Below the pieces are notes generated by a model. It worked only from the letters and a program-made list of their open reading frames with translations, ran no database searches and had not been told where the DNA came from. A stretch of 64,000 nt of DNA from positions 2,108,001 through 2,172,000 of the forward strand of contig NC_081336.1 of assembly GCF_022539665.2 (NCBI RefSeq), given 5' to 3'. Source of the DNA: Daphnia carinata (Eukaryota; Arthropoda; Branchiopoda; Diplostraca; Daphniidae). Position numbers and translations under genes: made by a program. This document shows positions 36,406 through 51,986 of this stretch, one piece after another (the stretch's first letter is position 1; the number at the start of each line of letters is the position of its first letter).

Positions 36406-38550
36406 ATTCAATTGACAAGAAATTTATACTAATTCTTGTTTATTTTTCTAAAGGCAGATTCGTAATTATAAAGAATTGGGAAAGAAATTTGATGGAGGCT
36501 CAGTGCCAAAAAAATTATGGTAGTTGGAATGATTACCGAAGCTCTTCGGATTCGTTTATTTCACGCGTTATGGTATTTAAAGAAAATAAACGTGTACCTG
36601 GACCCCTTTGTATCTGTGACCCGATTTCCTCTCCACTTGTGATAATTCTGCAGCGGGTCATGCAGATACTGTGATCAGCAGAGAAGGTTAAAAGTGCGCT
36701 GCCCGGAAAGCAAATTTGGGGTAAAAGAAAAAAACTTATTCCAACTAGTAAGCCATTTCCAAATTCAACCAACAAAAAAGTACACAGTGAAATTTGCTTG
36801 ACAATTACTTCCACGCATCATGGTATTTATCTATCAGTTGAATTGTATGGTTAATTTTCTGTTCGTGTAACCTCATTTTCTCTTGAATCACCTGCGCCTA
36901 CGTTGACGATGATACCTGTACCGAAGTGCTGGAAACTAAAATTAATTTTTCTTACAATATGGTTTCAGGCTATCTTTATAATTTTTTAATAGTTTTGCGT
37001 TTATTGATGAGTCCACAAGCTCTTAGCTGATTTCCTCCTTTAGATACCGCCTGTCGACGATTTGACAGCCTCACACAATTACAAAACGTACGCCCAAAAG
37101 TAATTGATTCAATCTAATGTATGCAATGTATACTAATTACACCATTCAAAACAATATTTCAGGCCAAAGTGAGCTCCTCCGAGCAGAAAAGTGACGGCGT
37201 ATCCATTTAATTGAAAATAGGCACAAGATAACGCACAATTGGCGTCCTTGTCTCAATGGAGAAATTTTGCCGTGGAACTTGTAACCGAAATACCATTGCA
37301 GCTGTTCAAAAAAAAGAAAAGTGTATTATCATACAGATGTTGACTAGCTAATAATCCAGAGATATGTCAACTTGCGAAATTTATAGATGTGTGTGAAGCG
37401 CAATCAGCATCTTTGTTGAACTGTGATCCCAAATCATGTATTTTCCTAGAAACATCTGGGTTTTTGGATAAATAAAAGACAGTGAAAAAATCGGGCTCAA
37501 AATCTTGTTAAATCGCTATATTTAAAAAATGCCGTTTGTGGTTTTGGTCGCTGTATTCGTTATAATAAAATTGAAATGGTAGTAGCCAATATAGGGGTGG
37601 GTGGGCTATTGTGATTCACGCTCCAAAAGTATGTTTAAAGAGTTCACATCAGTGCAGTTCACGTCTCAAAAAAGCAAGATTTTCAATTTTGATGAATTTT
37701 TCGGTTGTTAATTGGAAAACAAGATGACGCTGCTGTGCCACTATTTACTTGCTGACTATGTGGGAGCGGTGAAAGCTGTGTTCGAAAGTTTCTGTTAAAT
37801 ATGTCATATTCCAATGGAAAACTTAAGAAAATCTAATGGTGCTTCTGTACGTTTTCATCTCTGAGTGTGTTTTAGAAGTGAAGCCCACAGAATGCTTGGT
37901 GTTTATGGTACATGTCTTGTCATCACCTGTCAGCTGTCAAGCCAGAAAACTATTAGCAACCTACTATGTTGCATTCATCAAACTATACCAGTGCTCATTG
38001 AGAGGTATAAGACTAATGTTTTGTTATCAGAATCTCATTGACAGATTTTGTTTTTAAGGTTTAGCTCATGAAACTTCATTTGTAAAGAATACTTCCCGTT
38101 GAGGAATGTCACCAAAGAATCCTATGGGTAGGAATACCATAATATCGTTCTTCTACTCTTTAACCACTTGTGGTCTGCTGTCAATCGTGATCTGAGTGGT
38201 GCACCATATTCACCTTCGTTGCAGTGTCAACTGTAATGACAGTCATTTTGGCAGTTGTAATCTCTACTTAGCCTACCAACGGACACAGACATGTACCTCA
38301 ACACAATTTCTATTGGCATTTAGAATTTTTCTTATGCCTCATATAGTTTGCTTTTTTATTTAAATTGAACATTCAACCATAGAATTGCCAACTCTTAGCC
38401 GTCTGCTGCCTATTTGCTGGTCCTACAGTCTTTCTAGCCATCGGACAGCAGAAGTAAGTCAAATTGCTTTCAACGTTTGGTTACAACAACAATCTTATAT
38501 TTCCCACTAACTAGTTCTTTTTTTTTACTTTTACGATTTAGAACAAAACC
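36406..38550. other. No recognisable gene
   Basis: Open frames here are short (at most 93 codons) and unlike known families. Some splice-like junctions exist (for example an acceptor before 37044), so decayed exons are possible. I see no repeat structure until the minisatellite. Confidence 0.4.
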
Positions 38551-38889
38551 TTCGTCTTCGCCGCGCCCGTCGTCACCTCGCCCGTCATCCCGTCTTCGCT
38601 TCGCCCGTCGTCCCGTCTTCGCTTCGCCCGTCGCCCCGACTTTGCATCGCCCGTCGTCCCGTCTTCGCCTCGACCGTCGTCCCGTCTTCGCATCGCCCGT
38701 CGTCCCGCCTTTGCCTCGCCAGTCGCCCGTCTTCGCCTCGCCCGTCGCCCCTTCTTTGCCTCGTGTTCGCGCCGTCTTCACCTCGCCCGTTCTTCGCCTC
38801 GCCCGTCGTCCCGTCTTAGCCTCGCTCATCGCCCCGTCTTCGCCTCCCCTATCGCCCCTTCTTCACCTCGTGGTCGCCTCGTCTTCGTG
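38551..38889. repeat. GC-rich ~23-bp minisatellite
   Basis: Degenerate tandem units built on CGCCCGTCGTCCCGTCTTCG, period about 23 bp with shorter variants, some 14 copies. Because the unit lacks stop codons, both strands stay open for over 110 codons (an Arg/Gly/Lys repeat on the minus strand and a Pro/Ser/Arg repeat on the plus strand). These frames are by-products of the repeat. It is strikingly pyrimidine-biased on the plus strand against AT-rich surroundings. Confidence 0.9.
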
Positions 38890-38934
38890 GTATGGTTGTG
38901 TTTTGTTTTATGTTTTATTATGTCTTGCAAATTA

Positions 38935-39245
38935 ACCCGTTGGCTGCCACCCACACACTTTGATCCCCTTTTTTTTGTAGCTTGACAGGGACGGGCCGCG
39001 CTGTTCTGCTCCATGGTCTATCTGCCATGGGGTGGAGTAGCGCCACTGCCCAAGATTGGCCGAACGGCCCCAAAGGCAATGCACCATAGGGAATCCCTTG
39101 ATCGAGACGGCGATGTAGACCTGGGATGTGCATTTCCGTAAAGGTCTCATCGCCGTCTCAGCCCGGCCCACCCGGCCCCCTTGGTCGCTATCCCTTTGAT
39201 AGCGAAAGTAGCTATTGTAGATAGGTGGCGTGGCAGCCAACGGGT
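38935..39245. mobile_element. 311-bp palindromic MITE with TA target duplication
   Basis: Perfect terminal inverted repeats (ACCCGTTGGCTGCCAC at the left, its complement at the right), flanked on both sides by TA (38933-38934 and 39246-39247). The interior has a second inverted pair (GAGACGGCGATG and CATCGCCGTCTC, around 39100-39160), so the element can fold into a long hairpin. It encodes no transposase and is GC-rich. The TA duplication fits Tc1/mariner-type mobilisation; this family assignment is inference. Confidence 0.85.
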
Positions 39246-39433
39246 TAGTTTTAAGTGTATTTGTTTATGTATTGTATGTTGTGTATTGTATTTTGAAACG
39301 TATGTAAAAGTGGTGGAAATGTGGGTGGAAGGAGGGACAATAAAAATGATTTTACACTATTTACTTTTGTATTTATTATTCATCTATACATACTAGACAT
39401 GCTATACCAGAGTGGAATGTGAACCACAGATTT

Positions 39434-39502
39434 CTTACATCCAAGGATCGAACCCTGGTTGTTCGGCATACTGCGCCGATGCTCTACCAATGAGCCATGA
39501 AT
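39434..39502 (-). tRNA. tRNA-like sequence / tRNA-derived repeat 1
   Basis: On the minus strand it has a D-arm/A-box-like GCTCATTGGTAGAGC, a perfect five-pair anticodon stem (TCGGC/GCCGA) and a B-box-like GGGTTCGATCC. The acceptor stem does not pair well and anticodon-loop position 33 is C, not T, so a functional tRNA is unlikely. A tRNA-derived SINE head or pseudo-tRNA fits better. Confidence 0.5.
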
Positions 39503-39621
39503 GATATGATAGCAATTTGGCTTTTTTCTAGTAACTTACGGACTTGCATTTACACTTGGAATAAAACTGAAAAGCAATAATCTTCTTTTCTACATTTATT
39601 CTGCAGCCTTTTTATAGATTT

Positions 39622-39685
39622 ACTGAGGTTTGAACCCTGGGTAACAGATATCGCAGCTAAAGGCTCTACCACAGAGCCATGGACC
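39622..39685 (-). tRNA. tRNA-like sequence / tRNA-derived repeat 2
   Basis: Minus-strand GGCTCTGTGGTAGAGCC (D-arm) and a B-box-like GGGTTCAAACC in tRNA spacing. The anticodon arm pairs imperfectly. It is about 120 nt from repeat 1 in the same orientation; probably a pseudo-tRNA or SINE fragment. Confidence 0.45.
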
Positions 39686-39784
39686 TTATGAAAACAATAG
39701 ACAGATAAACATATAGTTGTGAAAGACTGCATAAACATCCTAGACGATAACATATGATATGCGATAATAAAACATTTAGATATA

Positions 39785-39850
39785 TCTCGTGGCTCAATGT
39801 TAGAGCATCGGCATTGCACGCTGAATGTCTGAGGATCGCTTCCACTACGA
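39785..39850 (+). tRNA. tRNA-like sequence / tRNA-derived repeat 3
   Basis: Plus-strand GTGGCTCAATGTTAGAGC followed by a GCATCGGC anticodon-stem half as in repeat 1, then a degraded B box (GAGGATCGCTTCC). It is in the opposite orientation to the other two. Decayed copy. Confidence 0.4.
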
Positions 39851-40167
39851 GTAAAATAAAATACCAATACAAAATTACTTCAGAAAATATTCGGCTAATA
39901 CACGATGTTCCTTGAATCTAAGTTGAAGAATTCAAAGAGCGCAATAAATAATAATTGAATACTTGCAGATAAACAATGAAGGAAATAATGCATACCTCAC
40001 GATGGCAAAAAAAATAAAGGTGAATTGAGCAAGCTAAATAAAAAAGAAAGTTGATAAACGTAATGTGTGAACACAGCGAAAACAGACAACGAAAGAAACT
40101 AATTTTGGAAAAAATATTTTATAAAAAAAATTTTATTGACAATTCTCTGCACATTAGAATTATTTTT

Positions 40168-41881
40168 GCAACTTTAAAAAGGCACAACAGCCATTTCAAA
40201 AGTTGCCGTCAACCCAGGCAGGGGGAGACACTGCCTTGTTGACCCACCGGGGAGATTACCCGGTGATTGGCTAAGAGAAGCCGGAAGAAGAGCCGAAGAT
40301 ATGGAACATTTTTACTGGAGCGATTAACCTTTAGTTCGGATTTGTGGGTAACCACGTCGCCCTCCGTGAACACATCATCGGACTACGCGGACCCCCACGT
40401 CCCCTTTCCGGCCAGAGCCCTCCAAACCTCGGTATATGTTATTTTTATATATACCGTACAGTAGGGGCATGACCCCCTACGGGCTTATTATGAGTCAAGG
40501 GGAAACGGGGCTACGGAAAGGAAGGGAGCCCAGATATGCACTTCAATTTTTTAAATATAAAATACCGATCCAGGAATCCGAATGAAGTATAGAAATGTCA
40601 TGTCATCCATCCAATCATTACAATTTATTCAGTGTCTTGCCCCAACCAAGAATCTTTTCAGATCCAATGTTACTATTAACCTATATTGAGAAAAGAAAAA
40701 CAACACCATTAAGCATCTCAATTGTTGCTCATGTGACTTACATGACTCATAGATTCAACTTCTGGCAGAAGCTTGGGAAAGGCCATACAAATTGCAGATG
40801 AAAATCATTGTATAAGGCTCTTGAATGATAAAATAGCACCCGTAGAATGTTGCATTGTTGATAGTTGTGTTCCCAGTATGCTGAAAATCCTTTCCTATTG
40901 GATAAATTTTTTTTTTGTAGATTAGACATGGTTGGCAAAAAGGAGGAGAAATGCTTCGTCATAAATTAAAAAATTTTTCAAGAAAATTCCGTTCATACCT
41001 AAAGAGTCCATGTATGATGTTCATGGCTGCAATGCCAGCAAAGTGAAACATCTTTAGGGCCATTTAAGTACCCAGCTTCACCAACACTCTGAACGTAAAG
41101 GACAAGTTGTTGTTTAGCAAGAGAAGCAGAATTATTTGAGGCTTCTAGCTGTGACAGAACTATAAAGGATTGCTGTTATACAAGATTCATTTACACAAGA
41201 TGGTACTTCTCATTAGACAATGTGCATACTCTATTACTTTATCTCATACCTTAATGGTAATGCACTCTGTGTTTTTTCAACTGTAGGCTCACTCTTCCAT
41301 CCTGTAACACTTCCAGACTTGACTTGATCCCCTGCTAAAATTTTGTGAATGCAAAATAATAGCATTAAAAATACTTTTGCGATAGACAAAAACCAGAGAA
41401 GTACCTAATCCATGTTTGATGTTGAACTCATGCCATTTCTGGGTTTCCATACCACATCCATTTTCGGCAGTCTTTATGGCAATACTAATCAAAGCCATAC
41501 GTCCCATTTTGAAATGGATGTTGAAAAGCAAATAAAAACCTGTTGAGATGGATATAAGGAGAATCAGAATAGATCTCAATCAACTTCAGTTATTCCCTTC
41601 CCTATAGTACTTAGTGACATAGCATAATAGATATACTTGCCTCAATTCAGAACCATAGACCAACGGAAAAGAACACAGAAATGTAGCTGTGAAATCAGAT
41701 CACTTTAAAACACAGGATCAGGTATAGATCACCTAAGAGTAGACCTAAAATGCAAAGGCAAAAATATTGGGCACAATTGCAGTTTACCAAACATAGTAGT
41801 AAAATAAAATAATTATCAAAGAAAAACATATGCACACTTGGGTTGCCAAAGGGTAAGTTTGATGCAATCTATGGCAATCCG
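40168..41881 (-). repeat. Inverted repeat, right arm (1.7 kb)
   Basis: Reverse complement of 32059-33773. It carries the same downstream exon-like stretches and the hairpin cluster, but stops inside what is the second exon of the unknown gene in the left arm, so it lacks the gene's start. Its outer end overlaps the terminal repeat of a 130-bp element (41872-42001). Near-identity of the arms implies a recent event or gene conversion. Confidence 0.95.
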
Positions 41882-42001
41882 TTTTAAACCCCCCCCCCCC
41901 CCCCCCAAAAAAAAAAAAAAAAATAAAATATCGGCCTTTCTTTCTGTTTTACTTCTATCGACCGGTAGATGGCGATAGCAGGGGGATAAAACGGATTGCC
42001 A
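41872..42001. mobile_element. 130-bp TIR element (MITE-like) with C-run/A-run core
   Basis: 15-bp perfect terminal inverted repeats (TGGCAATCCGTTTTA and complement) flanked by TA on both sides (41870-41871 and 42002-42003). The core starts with about 18 C followed by about 17 A, then a CTATCG/CGATAG inverted pair. No coding capacity. Its left end shares 11 bases with the gene sequence at the repeat-arm breakpoint. Confidence 0.7.
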
Positions 42002-44561
42002 TACGTGCAGCCAAAAATGTGACAGATCCAAAACAACATGAGCTTTCTAAACAATCGGCTTCAGCAGCACCTGGTGTATGAGAGTATTGGTATGAGACTC
42101 GCTAGTCTGACATAAAAGTCTAACTGTTTGTCTTAATAAGGTGTTACTACGTATTCAATAAGAACTTTGTACCAAATGTCACGATCGTTGTGTTTTGTAC
42201 CACATGTTTTAGGAGACAACCTGCTCATCACAACTGTGAAAATTTTTAATCCTTCAAATGGTATGACACATGGGTGAGCTAGGTATTTAACAAAACCATA
42301 CTTGTGTTAAAAAAGTAATTTTTTGCAGTCAACCCATAAAATTTTGAAAGTCTGGGATTCTATATTAATCCAATAAAAAATCTTTCAGTACATTGTGTCA
42401 TACCTCTAAACCTAGGTAATTTTTATATTAAAGTTTTCACAATATAGCTTTTGTTTTAAAACAATGTTACAGGCTGGATGATTTGTGTCTTCCTTCATTT
42501 CTGGTTTTCGCATATCCAGATGCTGGAGGTAATGAACAGCTCCAGAACGGCTGAATGCACATAACAAAAAAAAAAAGATTTTAGTATTTTTAAACTGATG
42601 GCGTGATTGTTCCAAAACTTTGGTTATTCTTTCATGTGAAATTTAGCCCCAATGATCTCTGTCTACTACCCTTTTCAAATATCATGAGCACAAGTGTGCA
42701 TTTTAGTTTTCTGACAGCCAAAGCCATTGATGTATTCGCTACGTGTCAATTGGTTACAGGAGAATACACCCGTCACAGGAAAAAGAACTTCGTCCAATTG
42801 AGGTGAACAACATTGAATGGGATCAATATTGTTGTTCACACTCATATTCAGACGAAAATCGAAAAATTGATGTTTAGCAGGGTTGGCGAAGAAAAGGAAA
42901 ACACATTCGTTTAAGATGAGGAATACTTTGACGAACCATCTGGTTTAGCTCTCACCAGAATTAATGGATTGGGGATTTTGTTTTTACACAAACGCTGGAT
43001 GGGATATACCTAGTCATACTCCTATGCAAAAGGCGAGAGAAAAAAAAAACAACAAACGAAGAAAAGGAAACCAAAAAAAAAAAAAAAAAATTTTAGGAAT
43101 TCCCCATCTTTCGTCACACGATTTGGGCTCTAAATACGAGGCACATCCAGTAATTAAATTCATTCATATTTATGGTTTTCTGTAAGTTTTTGCTTTATGT
43201 CGACGGTTCCAAAAGGAAATACAATACGATAACATTTTTTTTGTCTCATCTCCCTAAATGTTTTTAGCGCCAAATACAAGGACGATCATCTCCAAAATGT
43301 TGCTTTTTTTCGAGGCACACGAGTGGTACGCGAATGAGGTGGGAAATGGGAGGACGAGAATAGGCGACCGCGAGTCAAGTCCGCTAATAAAAATGTAAGC
43401 ATCTTCCTTGCTCCATTAAGGACTACAAATAGTTGGGGAGAAGGAAATAATATGTTTTAAGTAAAAAAAAAAACAAAATCGACATAGGAACAATTATGGC
43501 TAATTACACTCTAGAGCGCGATAGTCGGGAGATGATGAGTGCGAGGATGGAGGTTCCGAATATGTTGCAAAGTGGAGAAAAAAAAACGAAAGTTGAAGAG
43601 ACGAAGAAGAACATGGATGCAGCAACTCTCCTGACCTTTTGATAAGGGAACATGAAAGCGTAGGTGCAACGGATCAATTCATAGGCAAAATGTGGGAGGA
43701 AAAAGAAATAAAAATGAGTGAAGGACAATAATGACGAGATGGGATAAACAGTTGACGAGTCTTAACATGTCAAATACAGTACAACCAAGAGTGCAAAGTC
43801 TCTAAGTCACTCACAAAAGGCCAGTCCAAATGTGTGTGACTCGCTAACTGATTTATCATCGTACGATTGGAAAAAGAAAGAATGAGAACAAGAGACAAAA
43901 GAAATCAAGAAAAACCAACCCTTACGCACAAGTATAAACGCTACGAGTCTTACTTAGCGCACTGACTGCGAACCACATCAGGATCTTTAATAATACGATG
44001 CTGATATACGAAAATGTAGAAAGGAAGGTGAATACATAGTGAGGGCAAAGGTGCGGCATAAATCAACAGAGGCAGTCTTGTGATAAGGGTGAAAGGGGAA
44101 AAGGAACGCCAAAAAAATGTCGTGAAATCATGCAAATATATCCATCTTTGCAAAATGGGGGAAAAAGAAAAATTAAACAAACGGATGTGTAAATGTGGTG
44201 TGTCTTGTGTTGTTATCTTTAGGCATGTCAACAGTTTTCTTCCACAACTTTTTTTCGTTTCCTTCCTTCAATATTCGAGAACGTTGCACTGCACTACGTC
44301 ACACTAAATTACTGCGGCATATCCCGTATGTAGACCGGCCAGGCGAAATGAGAAAGAAAACGGAACCAAACACGAGATTTAAAGCCACGTTGCTGTGCCT
44401 GCTCACATGTTTCATTTTCGAAACGTCTCAAACTGCCGTCGCGCAAACTGCAATCGTGCAATCAATGTTCACACATCACCGCGGCACGCTCTCTTCTTTC
44501 GACTTCCGAATTCACTTCCAAAACGCCATTGCCATGTCTTTTCTTTCTTGCCGCGATCATC
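42002..44561. other. HIPK 3' flank; no recognised gene
   Basis: AT-rich and full of poly-A and poly-T runs. Small ORFs on both strands lack family resemblance. The end near the HIPK stop should hold its 3' UTR. I found no clear minus-strand AATAAA close to the stop. Confidence 0.45.
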
Positions 44562-49224
<4,663 letters not shown>

Positions 49225-51986
49225 TCCCTAAACACGATAACAAAATAACAAACTTGGTAAACAAAAATTGGAATTCATGTACAGAATTCTGCTCTTCAAG
49301 CTGCCCAACAGAACACTATTTCTCGTAGAAACTCACAAACAAATGAAAACAAAACTTGGTTTTCGCCTAGCAATATACACCCCTCCCACAGACAACTCCA
49401 TGCAAGTCATGTATTGAGGATTACCACGAATGGCCGTGACGTGCGAAATTGTTGCCGACCTGGCAATTTGCATTACCCTTCGCCGTTTGTTTGACAGAAG
49501 TGGCACTAAGCCAAAAAATATGACGGGACACTGAACAACACTTCATAAGTTTAGAGCGAAAACGAAACGTCACGACAAACGAGAATAAACGGTTTAACTA
49601 TTGTTTCAGCGAATCCTAACCAAACACACAGTCGAAGTCACCTTCCTCCCAACAACAGCGCACAAAACACAAGAACAGAAATTGTATCCGAGTCGGCGCA
49701 CTTGTTCCCTGCTTTAAGGCTTTCTGAAAGCCAACAGAAGGGTAGGGGGATGGGAGACGCTGTTGCTACAGAAACTAAAAAAGAAAAATACGCAGTACAT
49801 CTATGAATTCACAATTTCCATCTAATGAATGAAAGACGACATGAGAAATAATTCTTACCTCAATAGTCGTCGTAGTCTACCCATGCAAACAGGCTTGAAA
49901 GATCGAGAAACTTCAGACAAAGATCCAATAACCAGCCATTTTGAGAGCTCGCATACTAAACTGTCTCACAGGTAGAGAATGCCTCAGTAAAAATCCAACC
50001 TCCAGTAAGGGTGATACTAAACAGAAGTTCCCGGCAGTTGGCAGCAGCAGACGCATCAGATATTTATCTCGTGTTTTGTTTTTTTCTTTCCTTAACAAAT
50101 TTCATAATCAGTAGCCAACCGAATGACAAGCACTACTTTTCATTTCGTTTTCCAATTTCTCCGCGCCTTTCTCGCTCTATTTCTCGTTTACACAAAGAAA
50201 GTTGGTAGCCAACCGTTGTAAAGTTTGTAACGAAACTGCTGTGCTACGATTTTTCGTTTTGTTAAGAAATGGCGACTTTTTGAAACGGAGACACAACTTT
50301 GTATTGCTCGCTGTTGTTGTGGAATCGGTTAGCCTTCGCACAGAAATGTGTGTCACGGTCCTTTTTTCCCCTCTTTTTTTTCTGGCAGAAACACGTCCAC
50401 TGACTATCGACTTCACATCGCGGGCTTCGTTGCACAATCGGTCAAGATGAAATCGACAAAGTCAGTTGCGTTCGGGATTATACAGCCAGCACTGAGTATT
50501 ACTATGTAATCCTTCTTCTTGCTTTCAAAGGTCGGTGTGCATCGCGTCTGACACTCTGACCGATGACTGACGAAATGATCCAGAACGCATACACATGCCT
50601 ACCGATGGTGCGTGTGTCTCAGCTGGGATGAAACCTAGTTTCGCTTTCTATCCTTTTGACTTTTGTTTCTAAAAGTTTCCCAGCATACATCCGGCGGTTG
50701 CGCCGCGCACCATTCAAAGATAAAGACGGGGGGAATGAAGGCAGTAGAAAAGAACCTTAATACTCTAACCGACCGCCTCAGCTCCTCCTGCTCCAAGTTA
50801 TACGGCCCTTTAAAACGAGTGGGAGTTCGGGACTTGAAAAGAGTCGTTTCCAGCCTTAAAAAAAAGGGGGGGGGGGAATGGGCACGGATCACGCAACGCC
50901 CTTCTAGCTTTTGCTGTTGCTCTCTTCTTTCATCAATTAGCGCGAAGAAAAGAAGGGAGGGAGTATCGGGCGAGAAAAACATGAAAGTTGGTAGCCTAAC
51001 CCGTTTTCCTGGCGGGCAATGCTAGACCTCTTATGTTTTTGTGTGTGACGTGTTTGCTGCTAGCTCGCCGGGTAATGGCACGTATTTTTTTTTTTTCTTT
51101 TCGGTGTTCATGCATATCTAGGCTCAGCTGCGTTCGAAGCCTCCAACACGCGGGAATAATCTCTATGACGTGGGCTAATAAGAAAAACCCAACTGTGCCC
51201 AGCTCTGGGTTGGCAACAACACCCCCCGAGCTGATATGAATCCCCCTTCAACATACGATATCGCCTACGGTCAGACATTATGAACGTGGAAAAGTTCCCC
51301 AGCGGTATATGCTGGTCCGACCGCGTCGAAAGCTATCAAATCAAAAGTAAAGATAGTCAAGTGCCAGAGACAAAAGAGAAAAAAAATATAAAAAATAAAA
51401 ACGAACCCAAAAATACGAATAAGAGTTAGTGTTCTCTCGGGATCCATTTGGCAAACGTCGTTCTCGCAGTCGCCAGAGGATTGTTGTCATCAGTCAAAAG
51501 CCAATCGATTATTCCGCCCTGATGGAATACATAATAGACTATTACTACGGTACATGATATCTGTGATGACGGTGGCATTGCGACAGTCTCACAGAGACCC
51601 GGAGCACTGTTCAAAGTGGGTAGCTTTTCAACCGAGCAAAATCGATATTTATAGCTGCTGATTTCGTCCACAAGATATACACGAAGGGGGCAGAGTATTA
51701 CAATTTTCACGCAAATACAGGCACACTGCTGACAAATATTTTACGTATATTTACAGACCAACGTTGAAGGGCTTGATTGCATACTGGCAACGTTCTTTTC
51801 AAACCGTCCCTACAGCGATTCTGTGCCGATGAAACGGTTGACGGGTTTCGTTCCACTCCTCCACAGAGATTTGCTTTTCACTTGCTGACAGATAATTGTT
51901 TCAGCTCTGATGTCTAATAATACCATATCAATATGCGGTCGGCCGATTTCCTCCGTCGCTGCTTGCAAAAATTTCAAAGTTGCTTT
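49225..51986. other. HIPK upstream region and relaxin-type receptor 3' flank
   Basis: No coding exon could be supported. An open frame at 51426-51710 (-) lies downstream of the receptor and contains a possible splice acceptor, but joining it to the receptor's last exon gives a stop within a few codons. A run of nine or more G lies at 50870-50878. The HIPK promoter and non-coding first exon should be here. Confidence 0.45.

Noticed and set aside
38470-38935. Two long overlapping open frames (119 codons minus, 152 codons plus) with repetitive composition
   Set aside because: Both are produced by the stop-free 23-bp minisatellite; there is no conserved domain or splice support.
38918-39240. Overlapping minus-strand ORFs of 71 and 102 codons
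   Set aside because: They lie within a palindromic MITE and run through its terminal repeats, so they are not genes.
39434-39502. Functional threonine tRNA (anticodon AGT)
   Set aside because: Poor acceptor-stem pairing and a C at the invariant T33 position argue for a tRNA-derived repeat.
51426-51710. Possible extra C-terminal exon of the relaxin-type receptor
   Set aside because: Splicing from the receptor's last exon into it gives an early stop; the receptor frame already ends naturally at 51987.
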